Notes under the pieces: generated by a model
What the model was told of the DNA's origin: nothing
The model's input: only the letters and a program-made list of their open reading frames with translations
Database searches by the model: none
Position numbers and translations under genes: made by a program
DNA from: Liolophura sinensis
Lineage: Eukaryota > Mollusca > Polyplacophora > Chitonida > Chitonidae
Length of the DNA stretch: 64,000 nucleotides
Reading direction: 5' to 3'
Assembly (NCBI RefSeq): GCF_032854445.1
Contig: NC_088304.1
Coordinates: forward strand, 24,193,704 to 24,257,703
Shown: positions 45,100 through 56,230 of the stretch, one piece after another
Numbering within the stretch: position 1 is the stretch's first letter
How the letters are laid out: every line of letters begins with the position of its first letter

Positions 45100-46706
45100 A
45101 TGAACAAGTTTGCATTTGCTGTGGGCCTGCTAGTCCTGTTGGTTAGTCAGCTGATGGCAGATTCCCTGAGTGACTACCACGACAACAGTCTCCATGACAA
45201 CCGAGAGAAACGAAGTTAGTATTACCTTGCGCGTATATATCTTCTATTCACAAACAAATCAAATGCTTCGATTCGCAATATTTACTATCGTTTCGAATAT
45301 TTTGATTTGGATAGGAACATTGTTCAGATATCCAATGTTCACACAAAACGTCATGTTAGGTTCAGTGGTTCAGGTCATGGTGTGGCTATTGCGGTGCTGC
45401 AACCTTTACGGAACTGGGGCCACGTTCACAAAGATGTCGTACTTATACGATATCGCACAAATAGGACAATGACACGTTAACAGTGACGTACAAAAGATCA
45501 TACGACAAATGTACGATAAAAAAGAATGTCGTACGCCGCTTTGTGAAAGTGGCTCCCGGTCCCGGTAACCAACGTCCATCGTAACAATGGGAATGCCCAT
45601 ATGCCGTCAATGTTTAGTATTCAATTCCTGTCGGGGTTTTCTCCAGATGTAACGTATAATGCATGATTTACAGGTTTAACTTAAAAAAAGGTTTCCATAA
45701 TTTTTGCTACAATCACATGTAATTCTTATACCAAATAGATTTGTTTTTTTATGGAGTATATTGTTTTACACCACCGCACTCAAGAATATTTCACTTAAAG
45801 GAGGAGAGAATGAAACCGCGCAGAGCTCGGCAGAAAACCACAACCACCCGCAGAGTGCTCATAGATCTTCCGATTTACGACTCATTCGGAAGCCAGCATG
45901 AACTGGACTTAAACTTACAACGACGACATTGGTGTATACCAAATACATGTACCTCCAGTATTTACCTTTTGCTGGTGTTTAAGATCACGCTAACATAGTT
46001 TCACAAGTCGCTAGCTACCTGGTCTGGGATAAGGTAACTATGTATGAGCAAGTAATGTTGCAGTAATATGAATTGCAACACATTTAACGTAAATGGTTTA
46101 CAGTTAAACAAAATTACTCAAAAGACTGTGAAATATGAGAATTATTTCTTCTTTTTAATTTTTCTGACAAATTAAAAACAAATGATATGTTTTCAAATAA
46201 TAAAGACGCTTGTCTTCGAGTGACAAATACACAGAAGGTGAGCGTTCAAAAACTAAATTACCGGGATCAAATGAAAATTCCCATGTATAGTTTTGGTGGC
46301 CAAAAATAACCGTCTTACATGAACTTCATGTAAGATCGGTTCTCTCCACCAATATGCCCTGCACTCTGGCATCGATTTGCGGTTGTAGCAGTTTCTTGCA
46401 ATAGGCTGATGGTTGCTCCGGGTGGTGCGCTCGGTTTCCGCCATGCATAAAACGTTTGATTTTGTTGTAGATTCTCGGTCGAAAAGTTAGACGCTAATAA
46501 AAAAAAATCAGATAACTGAATCGCAAAACTGTGACCTGTATTTTCCAGCTTCCTCTAGGTACAACGACGGCCACTACAGGTACAAGGATGGATCTCTTAG
46601 GCACAAGAATATTATCACCAGGGAAAGGACATGTGACTTTTACAAAAGGAAGGCCGAATATTACGCCAATAAGGAGAGGAAATACTGCCGTCCACATTAT
46701 GGATAG
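45100..46706 (+). CDS. Gene B: secreted basic Tyr-rich two-Cys protein precursor
   Basis: Two coding exons are inferred: 45,100-45,214 and 46,549-46,706, giving 90 residues. The first follows acceptor TTATTTACAG with CCAATC before ATG. It encodes MNKFAFAVGLLVLLVSQLMA, a signal peptide very close to that of genes A and C. An Asp/Asn/His-rich propeptide follows, ending NREKR. The donor is GTTAGT, in phase 1 directly after the Lys-Arg codons. With the acceptor TATTTTCCAG the last exon reads TSSRYNDGHYRYKDGS and so on, with CDFYKRKAEYYANKERKYC near the end and PHYG before TAG. The mature product is about 52 residues, basic, with 7 Tyr and two Cys separated by 17 residues. A second AG 11 nt downstream (CTCTAG) would shift to a Thr-rich frame ending at 46,851. 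I prefer the first because it keeps the Tyr/two-Cys character of gene A and both last exons then start CT. Function is unknown. Confidence 0.66.
45745..45950 (-). mobile_element. SINE-1, diverged, in gene B intron 2
   Basis: ACACCACCGCACTCAAGAAT, GAGAGAATGAAACCGCGCAG, GAAGCCAGCATGAACTGGAC. Confidence 0.75.
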
Positions 46707-46895
46707 GACAGTCTATATACCCTGTAATCCTAACATAACCAGAGCTGATACAACTACGTGGAACACATCCAGTACATTATATTCTCATTTATTTTACAAC
46801 GGACGTTTTTTTGTTGTTTTGTTCGCTGTGGTGCATTATGGGATAATGTAAGCAACTTTTCAGATTTTTTGTGACACGCTTATGCACGGACGCCT

Positions 46896-46901
46896 AATAA
46901 A
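46896..46901 (+). terminator. Gene B poly(A) signal
   Basis: AATAAA in GCCTAATAAAGAAG, 190 nt after the preferred stop and 45 nt after the alternative stop. It does not discriminate between the two frames. Confidence 0.6.
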
Positions 46902-47104
46902 GAAGTTAACTGGATATATACTTTTGATTGTCACGTTTTGTTATAATTTTACGCAGAGAATTATGTATTTCACTTGCCTACCCATCTCTTAAGTGGCTTG
47001 AGACTCAAACAATGTACATTACCGCTTTGTCAGCCAGAGACATTGGTTTGCCTATAAGTGAAATAACAGTGCGGGACGGAACCGAACAGAGTATGTCGTA
47101 TTTC

Positions 47105-47250
47105 TAAGATCTTTTCGTGCTAGCGCTCTAAATAGCCTCAGTGCGATCGTTGTGAGTTCAAGTCCAGTTCATGTTGGCTTCCTCTCTTGTCCGACGTCGG
47201 AAGGTTTGCCAGCAACCTGCTGATAATCGTGTGTTTCTTCTCACAATAAT
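47105..47250 (+). mobile_element. SINE-1 fragment
   Basis: GTTGTGAGTTCAAGTCCAGT, TTCATGTTGGCTTCCTCTC and TTTGCCAGCAACCTGCTGAT. The 3' domain is missing. Confidence 0.72.
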
Positions 47251-48058
47251 ATTATCTGCTCACTCATACACAAAAAAATTGTTTAAGTTTTACACACGGG
47301 TATCTCCCATTGGCCAAATGTTAGTTACTGCGTTCATAAAGTATATTAACCCTATATTATCTCCGTGTTATGTGAACTATGCACATACACGTGTTAAAGC
47401 TTTGGGGTTTGGTGATCATTCAAGGCCTTAGAACAGTGCAGTTCACGTGGGTTGAGGAGCGATTTTCCTCAGGAAGTCTCCATCCCTGATTGTATATCTT
47501 GGAGAATATGTCACGCTCTAATTGTTGTTAAAATTTTGTAGCAATTTTCAAGGTGAAAATTTTACAAACGGAAATACATTTATTTTAAAAATTATTCTAT
47601 TTGTGTTCGTGCTGAAACCAGCAGAAAGCTGGTCTGTGCCGTTTTATTATAACAAACGAGATTGATGATCGTCACTTTCTTAATATGTCCTCAATATTAC
47701 ATCTCCAATCTAACTTCCAATACACTTCAAGGAGCAGCGCTCGATGTCATCTGAACAGCCGTACAGTAAAAAGAGAAACAAGAGTTAATTGCCTTACAAA
47801 AAATTCTCCTTAAGACGTGGTACGGTACATATTTTTACTAACGAATTATGAACGGGCCCATCTTTAGTCAATTTTAAACACGTTCTTTACATGACCGTTA
47901 CATGACACGAATGTTAACACGTGAACGTTGTAGCAAACGCAATGTCTCAACCCATTTCTATGGCAGGGAGAGCACGTGTGCCATTGACGTATTAAGGGCC
48001 TTGAAAAAAAGAATTTGTGATTAAAATCTGTATGAAAGTCGGAAAACTCATCCATCAA
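47251..48058. other. Interval with no recognised feature
   Basis: No repeat copy or gene was recognised before the LTR. Confidence 0.5.
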
Positions 48059-48062
48059 CAGT

Positions 48063-49070
48063 TGTTATGTATGACTATTTCACGTTTTCATGTACTGTTA
48101 GTCTGCGGACCTTTGTGTTATATGTTATAAGCATAACAGGCCCTGTTATATATGTACAGCGCGGACCTGGCCGAAAGCACCTTGTTCAATGCTCTGTTTA
48201 TTTAACTGGCTGTTCATTGGCTGTTAATTCTGTGTCTAAGAATAGTTGAATCCACCTGGACCGTATATAAGCCGTGTTTTCTGTGCAGAGTGGAGGTATT
48301 TTTGCTGCATCCACTGGGAGCCAGGAGAGTGTGCGACGCTCTCGTATCGAGTCCGTTATATTTATATGAGCTGGTGATGCCAGTTTCATTTGGGAGGACA
48401 GATTTTTATGCCGACACCGTTTGTGTACCACAGTAGTACTGATGTCTGGTTTGTGTGAATTTCTGCGGAAGTCACGTTTATTGGTGTTCGGATCTTTATT
48501 ATGATTATACAGTGTGGACTGTGTAATTTGTTTAACACGCTGACCTCACCTGACCGACAAGGTCGTCAAGGACTCTAAACTGAAGTTTTCAGTTTTGCAA
48601 AGGACGTTCGTTCTGCCACAAGGTGACATTACTCTACGTCTCTGAACGGCTCGTTTGTGAGCTTCTGCGGGAGCTGTGACTGATCTGAAGTGGATTATAC
48701 CTCCATGCCTGTATTTACCCTGTGTTGTGCTCTGCGGGTGTGACGTCATTCAAAGGCTTGACTGTTCCAGTTCTGTGTACTGTGTTCGTGTTCGCTAACC
48801 TGGCGAAGTACCTGTCTAGGACAATTTGTGACCTGTGTGAATTATGTGTTTATCCCATGGTCTTTACGTTGGATCTCCTGGAACACGTTCCTTGGGATGC
48901 ATAGGTGAACTGGAAACTTTTAAAGACCGGTAATACTGATGTGTATATTGTTGTTGTTGTTGAACTGTCTGTAAAACTGTACGTCTCATTTTATATATAT
49001 AAAGCATTGTTTGCATTGTAATATTGAGTCACTGAGTCTGTTTTCTGTTGCTGTTTTCAATACCGTAACA
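48063..49070 (+). mobile_element. Solo LTR, about 1 kb, with 4-bp target duplication
   Basis: The left end TGTTATG and right end CGTAACA are inverted ends of the TG...CA type. CAGT precedes the left end (48,059-48,062) and follows the right end (49,071-49,074), a 4-bp duplication typical of LTR-element integrase. A TATA-like CCGTATATAAGCC lies near 48,260, followed by a GC-richer transcribed-looking part; ATATATAAAGC near 48,997 could serve 3' processing. No pol sequence or second LTR is adjacent, so it is a solo LTR. Orientation is inferred from the TATA box. A Ty3/Gypsy or BEL origin is likely but cannot be shown from the LTR. Confidence 0.75.
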
Positions 49071-49169
49071 CAGTGTATATATTTTGATATTGTTATGTGT
49101 ATACATTTTTCGTTTTAGTTTAGAGACCTCTACCTGTTCTCATATGAATATCCATATGCATAAGATAGT

Positions 49170-50135
49170 ACTGAGTAACCTTTATAGGACCCGATCTTTC
49201 TCATTTGCTACATTGATGATGTACATGATCTTCACCAACCCGTAACTGTATACGATAAAGGCTGTGGGACATATATATCTACCTTCACTAACCGACCCGG
49301 ATAGCGCAGTTGGTAGAGCGTCCGCTTCGGGACCGGTAGATCCAGGATCAATCCTTGATCGAGTCACACCTAAGACTTTAAAAGAGGAAGTTGTAACTTC
49401 CTCGCTTGGCGTTCAGCATGAAGGGGACAGTGCAACGACTGGTTGACACGTATCAGTATAATTGCTCGGGCGGGGCCTTCGGTAAGTCGTCTCAGTGAAG
49501 CAGCACTAAATAAAAGAGCGGTGGAAATCCGTCCTGCAACAAGGAGGCACATTACACGTAGATACACCCTAAGGATTCCTTCGTCGTCATATGACTGAAA
49601 TATTGTTGAGAACGACGTTAAACCCCAAGCACTCACTCACTCTACCTTCACTGGACTCTCCAGGTGGTACATCTTACCTAAATTTGTATTTGTACATAGA
49701 CCAAAACGGTTGCCCGTGATGCCAGATTTACGACAAGGGGGATAGTTTCAGGTATGACATTGTGAAATATCGTTACTTGGACAGCAATATACCGAAGTGT
49801 TCTGCAGATGGCGTGTAGCATTCCTTAGATTTCAACCACTGTCACAAGCTCTTATTGCAATTCACTCTAAGTCTCTTAAATGCTGCAATGGGTGCAATTC
49901 TCTAGTATGTAAACATGGACAGAGTGTCCAGAATGTCTTGCACTCCGTTTCAAAATTGTGTTCAATTTCACTTAGCTAGGGGCTAGGGGCTTGGGGTTCT
50001 GGGCCAGGAGCTTTACATTTATTCAAGATCGCTACGTTGTGTATAATAATAGTTGCAATCAAAGCGTAACTGTGATACATGTACCTAGTTTGATTAACGA
50101 CAACGTACGAACGAGCATGGTACCCGAGTTATTGA
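49170..50135 (+). pseudogene. RT-element remnant interrupted by SINE-2
   Basis: Before the SINE, GACCCGATCTTTCTCATTTG and CATTGATGATGTACATGATC resemble the RSLSFNKRYIDDLL coding region at 27,360-27,400. After it come CCAAAACGGTTGCCCGTGAT, TTGGACAGCAATATACCGAA and AACATGGACAGAGTGTCCAG from the C-terminal part. It contains many stops. Confidence 0.6.
49290..49640 (+). mobile_element. SINE-2, complete, with 12-bp target duplication
   Basis: The tRNA-like head CCGGATAGCGCAGTTGGTAG has a good A box, and GATCCAGGATCAATCC is a B-box-like region. The body includes CCTCGCTTGGCGTTCAGCAT and CTTCGTCGTCATATGACTGA. The 3' end is GAGAACGACGTTAAACCCC with an (ACTC)n tail. Flanking repeats TCTACCTTCACT lie at 49,278-49,289 and 49,641-49,652. 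This is the only full-length SINE-2 in the window. Confidence 0.93.
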
Positions 50136-50790
50136 ATGCACATTCCTAGAACAATCAAAACTAAACTACTTCTAAACTACTTCGGACTTATGAGTTTATG
50201 GCCTTAATTCATTTCATTTATATTGATTGTACAGGCAGTATATAACCCAGTATATACATGGTATCTTATTCACATACATGTGGCGTATTCTATAGCGATG
50301 CGTATCATTGTATCGTCTGTCACATGGTCAAGGGGAGATAATTTTTTCCGTAACTTTCCCGTGTGTAGGGATAGAAACATTGAGTGCGCTAAATAATTCG
50401 CGACACATTTGCAAATCTATGATCCTGCACCATGAAGACCGAGGAATTACATTCGGGTGGGACATGGTAAAGGTCTTAAGACTTTGATTTTAGGTCACCA
50501 AAATCTTTCTCCCATTCGATTTGTACACTAGTAAACTTCTAATGAGGTTCAGAAAAACAACACCGAGGTCACTGGGGTCACGGTGATGAGGCAGGAGGTC
50601 ATGTCAGAAAACACAACAACAATAATTAATTATATAAATAATAATTTACACGCATGCATTTTGTGTAAAGTGTGTAGAGTATGATTGTAATTAACACCTA
50701 ATACATTTTTATTGATGAATGCTGATTAAATAGTTCCACAAGAGGAGACAAGTGATGAGGCTAGGCATAAAAAAGCCAACGTGCGTCTCA
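50136..50790. other. Interval with no recognised feature
   Basis: AT-rich sequence left of the inverted duplication. The left arm may extend into it, but the matching part of the right arm lies beyond the window. Confidence 0.4.
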
Positions 50791-51429
50791 CAGTCTCCAT
50801 AGGTCAAGCTTGGATATTCCTATCAGTGATGTAAAGCGAAAGGTAGAGAGTGACGCATGCGCTGTAAAGAGTATGCGTGAGACCATCATTGTACAGATAT
50901 AAGTCCAAATAAGATGTACCGCGAATGCTATCTCTTATCTCCTTCAGATCCGCCTATAAAAATTGGGTCGTTCTATAAACATAAATATAAATGCGTTCTG
51001 CCACTAAAGTTGAAGACTTTTGTCTAAGGACGGAGACTGGGGAACACATTGATGGCTGACTGACCTTTCTATATTTTATGTACATAAACTCTTTCATTGT
51101 CAAATTTCGTAGACGTTTTAGAATAGTCCACGTCACTGGGACATTGTGACCATGGGGTCATGAACTGCATAACCGCCCAGTCCCTAACTGCACCAGAAGT
51201 AGGCCTATCACCCACTGCAACCCCTCTGTGTTTGGGCCTCTCCTTATGTTTGACAATAGGAGAGCTCCTGCCTTGAGCAAAATTACAACCTGCATTCAAA
51301 AACACAAATGAATGGGAGATCTGACTTGACTTTTCAAAATAAGGATGCAAAAATTAGAATTATATTACCTGCAGACGAACTGAGAGCAGGTGTATGGATA
51401 TTTTTCCACAAAGCGATGTGTTACACGGT

Positions 51430-51730
51430 TTATTTATTTATGTAATTATTTTATTGTGGTTTAACGCGACACTTAATGATTTTTCACTTTTGTACGACAT
51501 TTTCTGATGGAGGAAACCTGAGTATCCTGGGTAAAAACAGTGTTTACATAGTAATGTGGTGGATATTATCAATACAATCAGGAATAACTCACTTATACGA
51601 CGGCCGCCAGCATTATGGTGGGAGTACCACGACCATACGCAGATTGTTGCCTGACCTTTCCACGTAGCATGAGCTGGACTTGAACTCACAGCCAGCGCAT
51701 TGGTGGGAGGTTCCTGGGTCATTGCGACTT
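51430..51730 (-). mobile_element. SINE-1-like composite element (left arm copy)
   Basis: Tail TTTATTTATTTATGTAATTA, then a segment foreign to SINE-1 (AAACAGTGTTTACATAGTAA), then CACTTATACGACGGCCGCCA, GTGGGAGTACCACGACCATA and head-side GGACTTGAACTCACAGCCAG. The same structure is at 63,062-63,358 in the right arm. Confidence 0.75.
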
Positions 51731-51769
51731 TGAGAAATACAACGAAAATGAGTAAAGGTTCAATTACCT

Positions 51770-51775
51770 TTTATT
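51770..51775 (-). terminator. Gene C poly(A) signal
   Basis: AATAAA on the minus strand, about 90 nt after the stop; the same signal follows gene D at 63,015-63,020. Confidence 0.7.
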
Positions 51776-51865
51776 TCAAATAAATAATTGAACATTAACT
51801 TTGGAAATAGACACTTATTACAGGCCACTTCCAAAGATTACTCTGGGCGTCCATCCGGACTTAAA

Positions 51866-52698
51866 TTAATACTTTTTGAAGTCACCATATCCGAATTTTC
51901 TTCCGTCAAAGCCACCTCTTTTCCCGCCAAATCCACCTCTTCCTCCATAAAAACCGAACTTTTGGTCGAATCCGTATCTTCCCCCGTAACCCCCTGGGTA
52001 AGGATAGCCGTAGTTGTAATAGTCATAACCTCCGTATGGGTAGTAGTAATGGGAGTAATACGGGTAGTTGTACACAGGGTAATAATATTGCGTCGAGTAA
52101 CCCTTGTAGCCGGCAGGTTGAGGTTGGTATCCGGGTCTACCTCCATAGTTGGTACCTAAAAAGAAATACAAGGAAGAGATTTCGGTTCTAAACGCGTCAC
52201 TGTTGATTTTGATTGGTATTTTACGACCGACTGTGGTGATGGGTTGTATTTAGCCTACTACATAAACGAAGCACTCGATTGGAATTAATACATCTTGAAT
52301 GACAAAATCTGTTACCTTTAGCATTGAACGATGAAAAGATGCTTGGGATCAAAGGAAGACAATAAACACTATAGGTGGTCAAGAGGGGTAAGGGGGAAGC
52401 ACTGAGTCCAATTCTCAATTTGCAACGTATGCTTTAACATTGGCAAGTTTGCATGAGCCACACTTAAATTTGATATGCAAACATGGAAATGAGGATTACA
52501 TGTAGACGACAACCATTATTCCTTTCATAAGTTTTCGCCGTTTGTAACCTTTCTTAAGCAGAACCCACATTACCCACATTACTTACTTCTTTTCTCGATG
52601 TTGTGGCCCTCAGCCTCGTCTTCCGCGGATAAAGCCGCCGCCATTGATTGGCTCACAAAAAGGACCAGCAGTCCAGCGACGAACAAAAGCTTGTTCAT
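51866..52698 (-). CDS. Gene C: secreted Gly/Tyr-rich protein precursor
   Basis: Coding exons on the minus strand are 52,698-52,587 and 52,155-51,866, giving 133 residues. Exon 2 begins after TTTTTTTTCAG, with AAACCAACC before ATG. It encodes signal peptide MNKLLFVAGLLVLFVSQSMA, an acidic propeptide (SAEDEAEGHN) and IEKR. The donor GTAAGT follows in phase 1 right after Lys-Arg. The acceptor TTTCTTTTTAG starts the last exon. The mature part of about 96 residues begins STNYGGRPGYQPQP, has a Tyr-rich centre (STQYYYPVYNYPYYSHYYYP) and then a Gly/Phe/Lys/Arg part (GFYGGRGGFGGKRGGF), ending GDFKKY. It has no Cys. Gly/Tyr richness and a basic-basic-Tyr C-terminus recall shematrin-like shell-matrix proteins of pearl oysters; this is a resemblance in composition, not demonstrated homology. 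All splice sites are canonical and the frame is intact, unlike its inverted sister gene D. Confidence 0.82.
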
Positions 52699-53269
52699 GG
52701 TTGGTTTCTGAAAAAAAATTCCATATTTTTAATTAAACTGCAAAACCTCACCAGAGACATAAACTCCTTCCCGGAGTTAGGTTCGACAATACAACTTCTT
52801 TGGGTAATGGCTCAAGATTTTTTGAAGAACCTGCGACCATGCAAAGATCGGCCAGTGAAGTTTATCAAAGGAAACAGTAATAGACAAAATACTTAGTTAA
52901 AATACAGAATAGTTCCGAAGCAGGCGGTTATTCATGCAAGCATGACGGGATAGTTATTGTTGTGTGCATATGTACAAGATGACATCATCAAAAAAGGGAA
53001 GCTTGTCATCACATGCCCGGGGAAACTGAACTTGGCATCACAGGGGCAAAGAGCACCCGCTTCCTATTTCCCATGACGCTAGAATGTTCTGGCCCCAAAT
53101 TCAGCGGGCGGAAATGTGACTCCTGACTGGTTGTCTTCTGATGTTTTTTTTTTCGAAGAACAGTTTCTGCAGTAGGATGAAATGCTAAGCACTGTCACCG
53201 TATTGGCAACTGTAAAGCTACAGTGACTCAAACAATGATCGGAAAAGGGTATTTGAATACTTTGATACT

Positions 53270-53345
53270 TCCTTATTTATTTATTTATTGATTTCACTGG
53301 TGTTAAACGTTGCGTTCTAGAATTTAGCACTGATATTTACCCATA
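53270..53345 (-). mobile_element. SINE-1 tail remnant in gene C intron 1
   Basis: TTATTTATTTATTTATTGAT, TTCACTGGTGTTAAACGTTG. The equivalent in the right arm is near 61,410-61,460. Confidence 0.5.
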
Positions 53346-53660
53346 AACCACCGCCCTTCGCTAGAGACCTGACAAAACACCGGAGGTAAAACCGCAGTCA
53401 AATCAGAATGAGTTGTGTTTAAACCCGCAACGGTGTTGTTCAGACTAGTAAAATATATAACTGCTTAAAGAATTACGTTGATTATAAGAAATCCAAAAGA
53501 TGATACTGTACTAAGCTTTAAGAATTCATGCTACAACGGAAAAATCTTTAAAAAAGGTCTGATACTGTGCTTGTCCTTCTCGATCTTTTCTGAAAAAGCC
53601 TTTCGTATAACCTCACCATGACAGCTAACGGTTTATCAGTCAGCTTAATAAATAACTTGT

Positions 53661-53750
53661 ACTCACCAGGCCTTAACCTCTGTGATCAATGTAGGTTAGC
53701 ACGGCTTCAGAAAGGACTGTTTTCTGAGGAGTTCCTGGTCATCTTTTATA
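53661..53750 (-). promoter_or_regulatory. Gene C core promoter and non-coding exon 1
   Basis: On the minus strand TATAAAAG is at 53,750-53,743. The inferred non-coding exon runs from about 53,720 to 53,667 and ends AAGGCCTG before the donor GTGAGT at 53,666-53,661. Confidence 0.7.
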
Positions 53751-56094
53751 GCCCTCAGAGAATCATTGTTTCTTCGGCGTCTACAGTTTTGGTTCGTGTT
53801 GACCTTGATGGATATTACACTTCGTGCTGACCTTGATGGATATAGTGAACGTCAGCACAACTTCAATCCTCTATCTATCTCAACCCCCCCCCTGCCACCT
53901 CATACGTTATGGATGTTATTCGATATTGTCTGTGCACGATTTGGTAGAGTATCATATACATTCATTCGTTGCGTGTTGATATAAAATATTTACTGTACCT
54001 GATATTCGCGACTGTACACGGAAGTCCTGCTGCATGATTTTACTTAACTTGTAAATTTCAAAGTTTAGGGTTTATTGTTTTCAGCACCGTCGTTTTTGTC
54101 AACAAAATTTATCTAAAAATAGAGAGTATTGTTTGTGGTTTTACATCGATGTCAAATATAAACTGATATATTATTATTTATCACAAAATTCAAGAGTTTC
54201 ACTTCATTACAAAATATCTTTTCTTTATCTTGCGTGACTGTACTAAACCCGTTGTAGTGGCGAAGTATAGCTAATGGAAAATATGATGCATGCAATCGAA
54301 CTGCCGATGTCGTCTTTACATGAGATGACTTGCTCAATCACGTGATAAGGCGTGGGTTTACTACGCCTAACGGTAAACGCATTTTGTTTATGAGAGCAAT
54401 ATCATTTTCTTCCACGTGTTTCTTTTTTACATTGTCTCACTAAATTCACCGCATATTATGTCAGTCTTGATGGACATTGGTGATTTTTTTTCATTAGTGA
54501 TACAGTCCATTAAACACGTACGTTTAGGCTTATAACAATTAGGCTATAGGGTAGAAGGTTTACTACACGCGATCCGCTTGTGATCCACCAGTTTGTCACC
54601 GGAATGACTACATTGATTCATCGGTTTCATCGTTTCAATCCCATGGACATGTTCTCAAGATTAAAACATTGCATTTATTTTTAGCTTTTTCATACGTGCG
54701 ATGGCGGCCTTGTTAGTACTGGGAATCAAGGGCGTGTACGTCTTTAATTACATTGTATATGTTTACAGAACATGGGATATAATGCTGATGGCGTATCATG
54801 TACTGAAGTTCAGTTAAAGGAACAACAATTTGATCACGCAACGATGTGTTACAAATTGGAGCTTGGTTTTCTGATTTCGACTGTGTGTCATTAGTAACTA
54901 AAACTACCCTAAATCCCGGAGAGTTGTCTCCCTTCTCTAACCACCAAGCACTTGTTATTTACTTGACTGCAAATTAACGATGTAATCACCGTAATGCCTG
55001 GAATAAACTACTACCCTCTCCAGGCACCTAATAAACTTTCTGACTTAAAGGCGCAGCCGAAAGAGCGAGAGCTGGATTCGAACACACATGGGGGTAGCAG
55101 CAAGCCAGTTCTTGAACTTTCTGTACCGCTATATTTGTTTTATTCTGATTAATGTGTTCAGTTGTTACGACCACTTTGTGTTTTAATTTATTTATTTGAT
55201 AAGTACTTTAAGCCTTATGTCAGAGATTAGCATGTGCACGTTTATAAGTGCAGTGATGGAAACAGAGCATTTTGAAATATTCATATCAATAATATGCATA
55301 CCGTTTGTTTACCATATACCCGTGACACGGGATGGTCAAGAACGAAAAGCACTTTAAGATTATAATAAACCTGTCATAATTAAACAAGCATGAGTTGTTT
55401 TTTCTTACATAATTTTTCCTGACACGTATGAAACACGTTTTGTTGATACTGCTATAGGAAAATCACGAAACGGTAAGTCTGGATGTGACTAGGGTAACAC
55501 TTGGTAATAAGATTGTTAACATTTATAAATAGGGTCGCATTATAACCTTTTCAGCCAAACCTTGAATAACACTACAAATAGTATATATACGAGTCTGACA
55601 CTATAAAGAAAAAGCAATAATTTGAACTTTTCTTCGAAAACACAGAAAGTCTGATTGGAATGTGGAACTTTTTTGGCCAAAAATCTTGTTTATAGCTTGT
55701 TGAATTTTCCTATGCTTTCCTGGTATGTAGGCTACCCTACACAACTTTGGTATTGTCCTGCGTGGAATAGAACTGGGATCAAGTTGACACTGGGGGCTTG
55801 AGTCTAATTCGTACCTTGTAAAGCGAAGTAAGTGATGAATCGTCTCTTGTGTTTTTTGTTTTTTTGTTTTTGTTTTGTATTTTTTTCCTCTTTTCAATGC
55901 CTGAGAATACAAATCCAGCACGTGATATTTCTGTTATGCATTCTGCGTTCCCTGGCATTTCCCGATGCGAAAAACCAGGAAATCTGTAAATTATGATGCC
56001 ATCATTACCGGTGATACACCGAAACAGACCTATCCGACAATGCTCTATGGGTGTAATAAAACTGAATGAAATCTTGAAGTCACGGTGAAAAAAA

Positions 56095-56230
56095 AATGAA
56101 GACTAACAGCATAGAGGATAAAACCAGATCAGTGACGATAGTGTGATAGGTGGCAAATGGTCACACGTAACTGGTGAAATATGGCCTCTTGTTAATTTAT
56201 ATCAGTCAAGCTTTAATTCTATCTGCTTAT
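56095..56230 (-). repeat. Repeat A 3' part, inverted
   Basis: AACAGCATAGAGGATAAAAC, GTGACGATAGTGTGATAGGT, GGTGAAATATGGCCTCTTGT. Confidence 0.75.

Larger units (their letters stand above)
50791..55220. repeat. Inverted duplication, left arm
   Basis: Reverse-complement match to 59,141-64,000. For example CAGTCTCCATAGGTCAAGCT at 50,791 pairs with the last 20 nt of the window, and TGATAAGTACTTTAAGCC at 55,198 pairs with GGCTTAAAGTACTTATCA at 59,148. Differences are scattered substitutions and small indels. The arm contains gene C. Confidence 0.93.

Noticed and set aside
46253-46444. Minus-strand frame with two Cys inside gene B intron 2
   Set aside because: No leader, acceptor or poly(A) context; compatible with chance.
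51838-52146. Thr-rich alternative frame over gene C's last exon
   Set aside because: It is a shadow of the Tyr-rich frame (TAC codons read one base later) and does not follow from the phase-1 splice.
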